From positions 35,307,375 to 35,371,374 of the forward strand of contig NC_080181.1 in assembly GCF_950295315.1 (NCBI RefSeq): 64,000 nucleotides of DNA, in the 5' to 3' direction. Below are positions 58,523 through 64,000 of the stretch, one piece after another (the first letter of the stretch is position 1; each line of letters starts with the position of its first letter). The position numbers and the translations under genes were made by a program. The DNA comes from Erinaceus europaeus (lineage: Eukaryota > Chordata > Mammalia > Eulipotyphla > Erinaceidae). Under the pieces are notes generated by a model, which worked only from the letters and a program-made list of their open reading frames with translations, did not search any database and was not told the origin of the DNA.

Positions 58523-60857
58523 GTACTGCATGACCATCTTCTGGGAAGTATAGGTTTTGAACCTGAAAACTCTGTCTGTCTGTCTGTGTCCTAGTCCACA
58601 GAAAGGGCCACTAGCCCAGCCAGATGTCGTGCTCAGAATAGGGTGTTTTTGCCACTCATAGGCCTGCACAGTGCACTAGGGATTGGACAGCCTGAGACCC
58701 AAATGTTACATTGTAGATGGATTGTTTACAGTTCTTGCTTCCCAGGACATTGGACAGTCTCAACTCCCCTACAGCCAGAAAAAAAGACTCTTGACAGCCT
58801 TAGAGCAAATGGAGTGGCAGGGAGATGGGAGAGTGTTGCATGTGTGGGCTGCTCATGCCCAGGTGTCTGTGGGGGGCCATGGCAGAGGCTGTAAGGGGGC
58901 AAGGGGGCAGAAGGAGACTGGTTGAGAGGCAGACTGCAGGCAGGGGAGCCCCTGAGGGTTTGCAGTGCTGTGTGTGGGTGTGGTGGCAGGGGGTTAGGGC
59001 AGGTCCCCCTGCTGGATGGTGAGATGGCAGCTGGGCTGGCCCAGGTCCCCCAGGCCTGAAGGGAAGCAGCAGTGTGGCAGGAAAGTAGCGCAGGGAGGCA
59101 CACAGTAGATGTTAGTTGGGGAGCTGGGGAACAGGGGGCAAGGGGAAAGAGGGCATCCTTGAGGAAGTGTCTGGTCTAGAGAGTGGGGGGAGCTGGAGGC
59201 ATGGAAGGTCCCAGGAATCAGGGACTGACAGGACCAGATACCTGCACCCACCCACGGGATAGAAGCTGCAGCAGCCAGAGCAGATGCCCTGGCTTGCCTG
59301 GGCCCAGAGTGAGTCCCTCTGAGGATGAGGAAGTTGAGGAGGAGGTGAAGGAAGAGGAGGAGGAGGAGGAGGAGGAGGAGGAGGAGGAGGGGAAGGAGGG
59401 CAGCTGTCAGTAGGCAATGGTATTAATAGAGGCCTCCACTATGGAGGCATGTGTCCAGGCAGTCACCGACCCAACCTCATGGGCAGCTCAGGGCACCCAG
59501 GGACCTGGTGTGGGTATCTCTGGGGGGGGGACTGTCAGTCAGTAAGCAGGACGGTGTGTCAGTGCACATGGTGGGACAGGGGCCTGGCTGCCCTTGGCCC
59601 CCAGCCCTGGGCTGTCAGATGCCTGCCCTGTGGCCAGACACACCCCACTCTGCCCATAGCCCCTTGGCCCGGCCCACCTGCTCCTGTTTTGGCCTTGGGC
59701 TCTGGCTCTGGTGGCTGGCCACCACCAGTTTTGGCCTGGGGCTCTGGGTCTGGTGGCTGGCCACCACCCCTCAGGTCAAGTTAAGGTTCGGGGTCATGGC
59801 TTCTGGTCCACTGGATGGGCAGGGTCCCCGCTACCTAGCAAGCGCAGGAGCCCTCTGTGATGTCCTAGCCCCCGGCATTGTGTGCTGGCCACACTGGCAC
59901 TCGGCAGCCCACCTGCCCTGCCACTAGGTCAGGCAGCAGCGCCCAGATGCCAGGGCCCTGGCACACAGGGACGGAAGGATAGGAAGACAGTGCTGACCGA
60001 CGAGGGACCTCAGGGCTGGCAGCCAAGAGAAGAAAGAAGGAGGTGTACCCGGGATCCAGGGAGCCTAGGCCAGAGCTGCCTGCATGCCTGCCTGCCTTCC
60101 TGGATGTCTGTATGCTGCCTATGTCCAGGTAGGTTTCTCAGGTCCCCTCCACTCCTGTCCTCTCCTGTCCTCTCCTCTCCTCTCCATCCTTTCCCCTCTC
60201 CGCTCCTCTGCACCTTGCTTCTCTCCTCTTGTCTGTCCTCTCTTCCGGGTGCCCTGCTCACCAGCTCCAGCACTCGTGAAGGTTCTCCAGTGACCGCTGC
60301 TTGCAACCCCTTCCACCCCCTCCCTTCCCTGATGTGACCCAGCTCACAGGGTCACCGGCTCACCCCACCCACACCCACACCCGCCAACACATTCCCTGGT
60401 TCAGCCCCACTGCCCTATTCAGCCGAACTGGCTCCTTTGCAACCTACCTGTGCAGTGTTGATTGTTTTCATCATTCAAGGAGAGACCTCCTTTTGTACTT
60501 AGCTTGGTTGACTGGTGGATGGATGGATGATGGATGGATGGATGGATGGATGGATGAATGGATGGATGGATGGACACGTCAATGGATTGGTATTGTACAG
60601 GCAAAGCACCATTTATAGGGGAGCTGAGACCGCTGGTTTCAGAGCTCTAGTCTGCTGTCAAATGTAAAGCATTAATTTATCAATAACAAAATTGAATAAG
60701 TACATAAATAAATAATTAATAAATAAATAAATAAATATAAAAACTGGGTTAAAACATACATGGCGTCTTTGCCTTTCTGAATATGGTTGCTGTGAGGATC
60801 TTAACAAGGAAAGCAGTGTCCTGAGTAGCCCCCTGAAATAGTGGAATATTTCATTTT

Positions 60858-61100
60858 CCTTTCTTTTTCTTTTTCTTTTTCTTCTTTTACTTTCTATGTT
60901 CTTGATTATTTATTGGAATAAATGGTCAGGAGTTGAGAGGGAATGGAGGCACAGAGAGTTTGAGACACAGAGAGACACCTGCAGCACTTCTGCACCACTT
61001 GTAAAGATTTCCCCCGGCAGTTGGGGACCAGGGTCTTGAAGCCCAGTCCTCCTGCACTGTCACCTGAGTGCTTACCTGGGTGTGGCACCACCTGGTACCC
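60858..61100 (-). mobile_element. SINE A (unit 18)
   Basis: Class-d form, as in unit 14. Confidence 0.75.
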
Positions 61101-61244
61101 TTAATGGGACACTTTTTTTTTAGCAATGGAAAGAAATTCTCGTGGCAAGGTAATAAATAAATGAAGAAATAAATAAAAGTGCATTGACATTAACTCAGTG
61201 GAAACACACAGGGACATATACATGTCTGCTACCTGTATTACTAA

Positions 61245-61626
61245 TTCATTTATTTATTGATTGCCTCAAGGGCTTATTGCCACAGCTCAGTGCCTGCGCC
61301 ACCAATAATCCACAGCTCCTGCACTCCATATGTTCCCCTTTCGCTGCCCTTGTTGCTTGGTCACTGTGGTGGTGGTTATTGTTGTTGTTGTTGTTGTTGT
61401 TGTTGCTGTTGTTACTGACCTTGCATCTGACAGAGAAAAAAGGAGAGAGGAGGGGAAATACAGAGTGCGGGGAGAAAGATAGAGCCCCTAAACACCTGCT
61501 TCACCCCCTTAAAGCGACTTCCCTGCAGGTGGGGGTCTGGGGGCCAGACCCCAGATCCTCCCACCTGTCCCCTCTTTTCGAGAGCGCCACAAGCCCTTAA
61601 CCATCTGACTCACCGCCAAACATCCC
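61245..61626 (-). mobile_element. SINE B (unit 18/19)
   Basis: Class-d form and the last complete SINE copy in the window. Confidence 0.75.
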
Positions 61627-64000
61627 TGGATTTACTTGATAAGGCGATATGACCTGCCGAGTTTTGGATCCTCATTTTCCTGAGTATCACTCCTGGAGAC
61701 AGTGTCATGACACGACACAAGGAGATCTCTGGTATCAGAGAGCGCCTGGAACAGCAGCTGGGGCTCTAGTGCCAGGGCAGGAGCAACTTCCCATCCACCC
61801 TCCACGGAGTCCACCTGCCTGCATTTTGGTCCTTTTACCTCCAAAAAAGATTTTTCCCTTTTTTCACTGAGAAACAGGCAGCAGACTGGTTACCCAAGCA
61901 GGGGGAAAAAAATAAAAAAGCCTTTTTTTTTTTTTTTTTAACCGTCCTGCATGACCATCTTCTGGGAAGTATAGGTTTTGAACCTCAAAACTCTGTCTGT
62001 CTGTCTGTCTGTGTCCTAGTCCACAGAAAGAGCCACTAGCCCAGCCAGATGTCGTGCTCAGAATAGGGTGTTTTTGCCACTCATAGGCCTGCACAGTGCA
62101 CTAGGGATTGGACAGCCTGAGACCCAAATGTTACATTGTAGATGGATTGTTTGCAGTTCTTGCTCCCCAGGACATTGGACAGTCTCAACTCCCCTACAGC
62201 CAGAAAAAAAGACTCTTGACAGCCTTAGAGCAAATGGAGTGGCAGGGAGATGGGAGAGTGTTGCATGTGTGGGCTGCTCATGCCCAGGTGTCTGTGGGGG
62301 GCCATGGCAGAGGCTGTAAGGGGGCAAGGGGGCAGAAGGAGACTGGTTGAGAGGCAGACTGCAGGCAGGGGAGCCCCTGAGGGTTTGCAGTGCTGTGTGT
62401 GGGTGTGGTGGCAGGGGGTTAGGGCAGGTACCCCTGCTGGATGGTGAGATGGCAGCTGGGCTGGCCCAGGTCCCCCAGGGCTGAAGGGAAGCAGCAGGGT
62501 GGCAGGAAAGTAGCGCAGGGAGGCACACAGTAGATGTTAGTTGGGGAGCTGTGGAACAGGGGGCAAGGGGAAAGAGGGCATCCTTGAGGAAGTGTCTGGT
62601 CTAGAGAGTGGGGGGAGCTGGAGGCATGGAAGGTCCCAGGAATCAGGGACTGACAGGACCAGATACCTGCACCCACCCACTGGATAGAAGCTGCAGCAGC
62701 CAGAGCAGATGCCCTGGCTTGCCTGGGCCCAGAGTGAGTCCCTCTGAGGATGAGGAAGTTGAGGAGGAGGTGAAGGAAGAGGAGGAGGAGGAGGAGGAGG
62801 AGGAGGAGTAGGAGGAGGAGGAGGGGAAGGAGGGCAGCTGTCAGTAGGCAATGGTATTAATAGAGGCCTCCACTATGGAGGCATGTGTCCAGGCAGTCAC
62901 ACACCCAACCTCAGGGGCAGCTCAGGGCACCCAGGGACCTGGTGTGGGTATCTCTGGGGGGGGGGGACTGTCAGTCAGTCAGCAGGACTGTGTGTCAGTG
63001 CACATGGTGGGACAGGGGCCTGGCGGCCCTTGGCCCCCAGCCCTGGGCTGTCAGATGCCTGCCCCGTGCCACACACACCCCACTCTGCCTATAGCCCCTT
63101 GGCCCGGCCCACCTGCTCCTGTTTTGGCCTTGGGCTCTGGCTCTGGTGGCTGGCCATCACCAGTTTTGGCCTGGGGCTCTGGGTCTGGTGGCTGGCCACC
63201 ACCCCTCAGGTCAAGTTAAGGTTCGGGGTCATGGCTTCTGGTCCACTGGATGGGCAGGGTCCCCGCTACCTAGCAAGCGCAGGAGCCCTCTGTGATGTCC
63301 TAGCCCCCGGCATTGTGTGCTGGCCACACTGGCACTGGGCAGCCCACCTGCCCTGCCACTAGGTCAGGCAGCAGCGCCCAGACGCCAGGGCCCTGGCACA
63401 CAGGGACGGAAGGATAGGAAGACAGTGCTGACCGACGAGGGACCTCAGGGCTGGCAGCCAAGAGAAGAAAGAAGGATGTGTACCCGGGATCCAGGGAGCC
63501 CAGGCCAGAGCTGCCTGCATGCCTGCCTGCCTTTCTGGATGTCTGTATGCTGCCTATGTCCAGGTAGGTTTCTCAGGTCTCCTCCACTCCTGTCCTCTCC
63601 GGTCCTCTCCTCTGCTCTCCATCCTTTCCCCTCTCCGCTCCTCTGCACCTTGCTTCTCTCCTCTTGTCTGTCCTCTCTTCCGGGTGACCTGCTCACCAGC
63701 TCCAGCACTCGTGAAGGTTCTCCAGTGACCGCTGCTTGCAACCCCTTCCACCCCCTCATTCCCTGATGTGACTCAGCTCACAGGGTCACCGGCTCACCCC
63801 ACCCACACCCACACCCTCCAACACATTCCCTGGTTCAGCCCCACTGCCCTATGCAGCCGAACTGGCTCCTTTGCAACCTACCTGTGCAGCGTTGATTGTC
63901 TTCATCATTCAAGGAGAGACCTCCTTTTGTACTTAGCTTGGTTGACTGGTGGATGGATGGATGGATGGATGGATGGATGGATGGACACGTCAATGGATTG
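61610..64000 (+). repeat. Macrosatellite unit 19 (class a, truncated by window end)
   Basis: First 2391 bp of another class-a unit, closest to unit 15. The window ends just after the GGAT microsatellite, so its SINEs are not visible. Poly-T is 17, shorter than in the other class-a units. Four private substitutions occur between 63477 and 63817. Confidence 0.96.

Larger units (their letters stand above)
58170..61609 (+). repeat. Macrosatellite unit 18 (class d)
   Basis: Complete unit of 3440 bp, a close copy of unit 14. It differs by CTTGGCCCCC where unit 14 has CTTGGACCCC, a poly-T of 35 instead of 36, and a longer AAAT run broken by AATTAAT near 60714, which accounts for most of the 14-bp length difference. 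Confidence 0.97.
27505..64000 (+). repeat. Higher-order repeat domain, class order a a b c c d a b c d a
   Basis: Diagnostic substitutions, indels and poly-T length sort units 9-19 into four classes that recur in fixed order. Same-class spacing is 13643 bp (units 15 to 19, and 13 to 17) and 13629 bp (14 to 18), and about 17.04-17.06 kb where an extra c unit intervenes (10 to 15, 11 to 16, 12 to 17). Same-class units are more alike than neighbouring units of different class, which is the definition of a higher-order repeat. Mechanism (inferred): amplification of a four-unit block by unequal exchange. Confidence 0.9.

Noticed and set aside
1..64000. CRISPR array or prokaryotic element
   Set aside because: Repeats are kilobases long with no short spacer pattern, and the SINEs and microsatellites are mammalian.
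1..64000. Ribosomal DNA repeat
   Set aside because: No rRNA-like sequence in the unit, and 3.4 kb is far below the length of a mammalian rDNA repeat.

Overview
The window is a single long tandem array from a mammalian genome. About 3.4 kb of sequence repeats head to tail, always in the same orientation, from the first base to the last. I count 18 complete units (3378-3452 bp) plus a 2391-bp partial nineteenth unit cut by the window end. Neither array edge is inside the window. This is macrosatellite-scale organisation. I find no gene, RNA gene, CRISPR array or prokaryotic feature that I can support.

Organism: every complete unit carries two minus-strand tRNA-derived SINEs. Their heads, bodies and AATAAA-containing tails match, from memory, the two ERI-type SINE families of hedgehogs (Erinaceidae, Eulipotyphla). 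A hedgehog such as Erinaceus is therefore the best guess, resting on recalled consensus sequences and not on a search.

Unit anatomy (positions in unit 1): 1-17 is the last piece of the second SINE of the preceding unit. A core of unknown origin follows (18-2697). It holds a 12-bp palindrome (93-104), an A-rich/poly-T hairpin (297-330), a short TCTG run (383-399), a four-tract G-quadruplex motif (930-957), a GAG-rich purine tract (1132-1236), a 7-bp-stem hairpin (1274-1290), a 42-bp duplication (1529-1612), a pyrimidine-rich stretch (1983-2096), a GGAT microsatellite (2358-2416) and an AAAT microsatellite (2551-2583). SINE A (2698-2940), a 143-bp linker and SINE B (3084-3456) complete the unit.

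Layout: the left domain (units 1-6, 1-20663) consists of very similar units. Units 2 and 3, and units 4 and 5, look like recent duplicates, and unit 1 resembles unit 6. Units 7-8 (20664-27504) are mosaic and carry many private changes. The right domain (27505-64000) has a different set of shared variants and forms a higher-order repeat. Four unit classes, which I call a, b, c and d, occur in the order a a b c c d / a b c d / a. The extra a and extra c are single-unit tandem duplications. The canonical four-unit period is about 13.6 kb. One duplication junction can be placed within about 290 bp, in the linker/SINE B region (30424-30715).

The array looks shaped by unequal crossing-over and gene conversion. 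The recurring open frames are by-products of the repeat: their frames break at microsatellites and single-base indels, and the same DNA is open on both strands.
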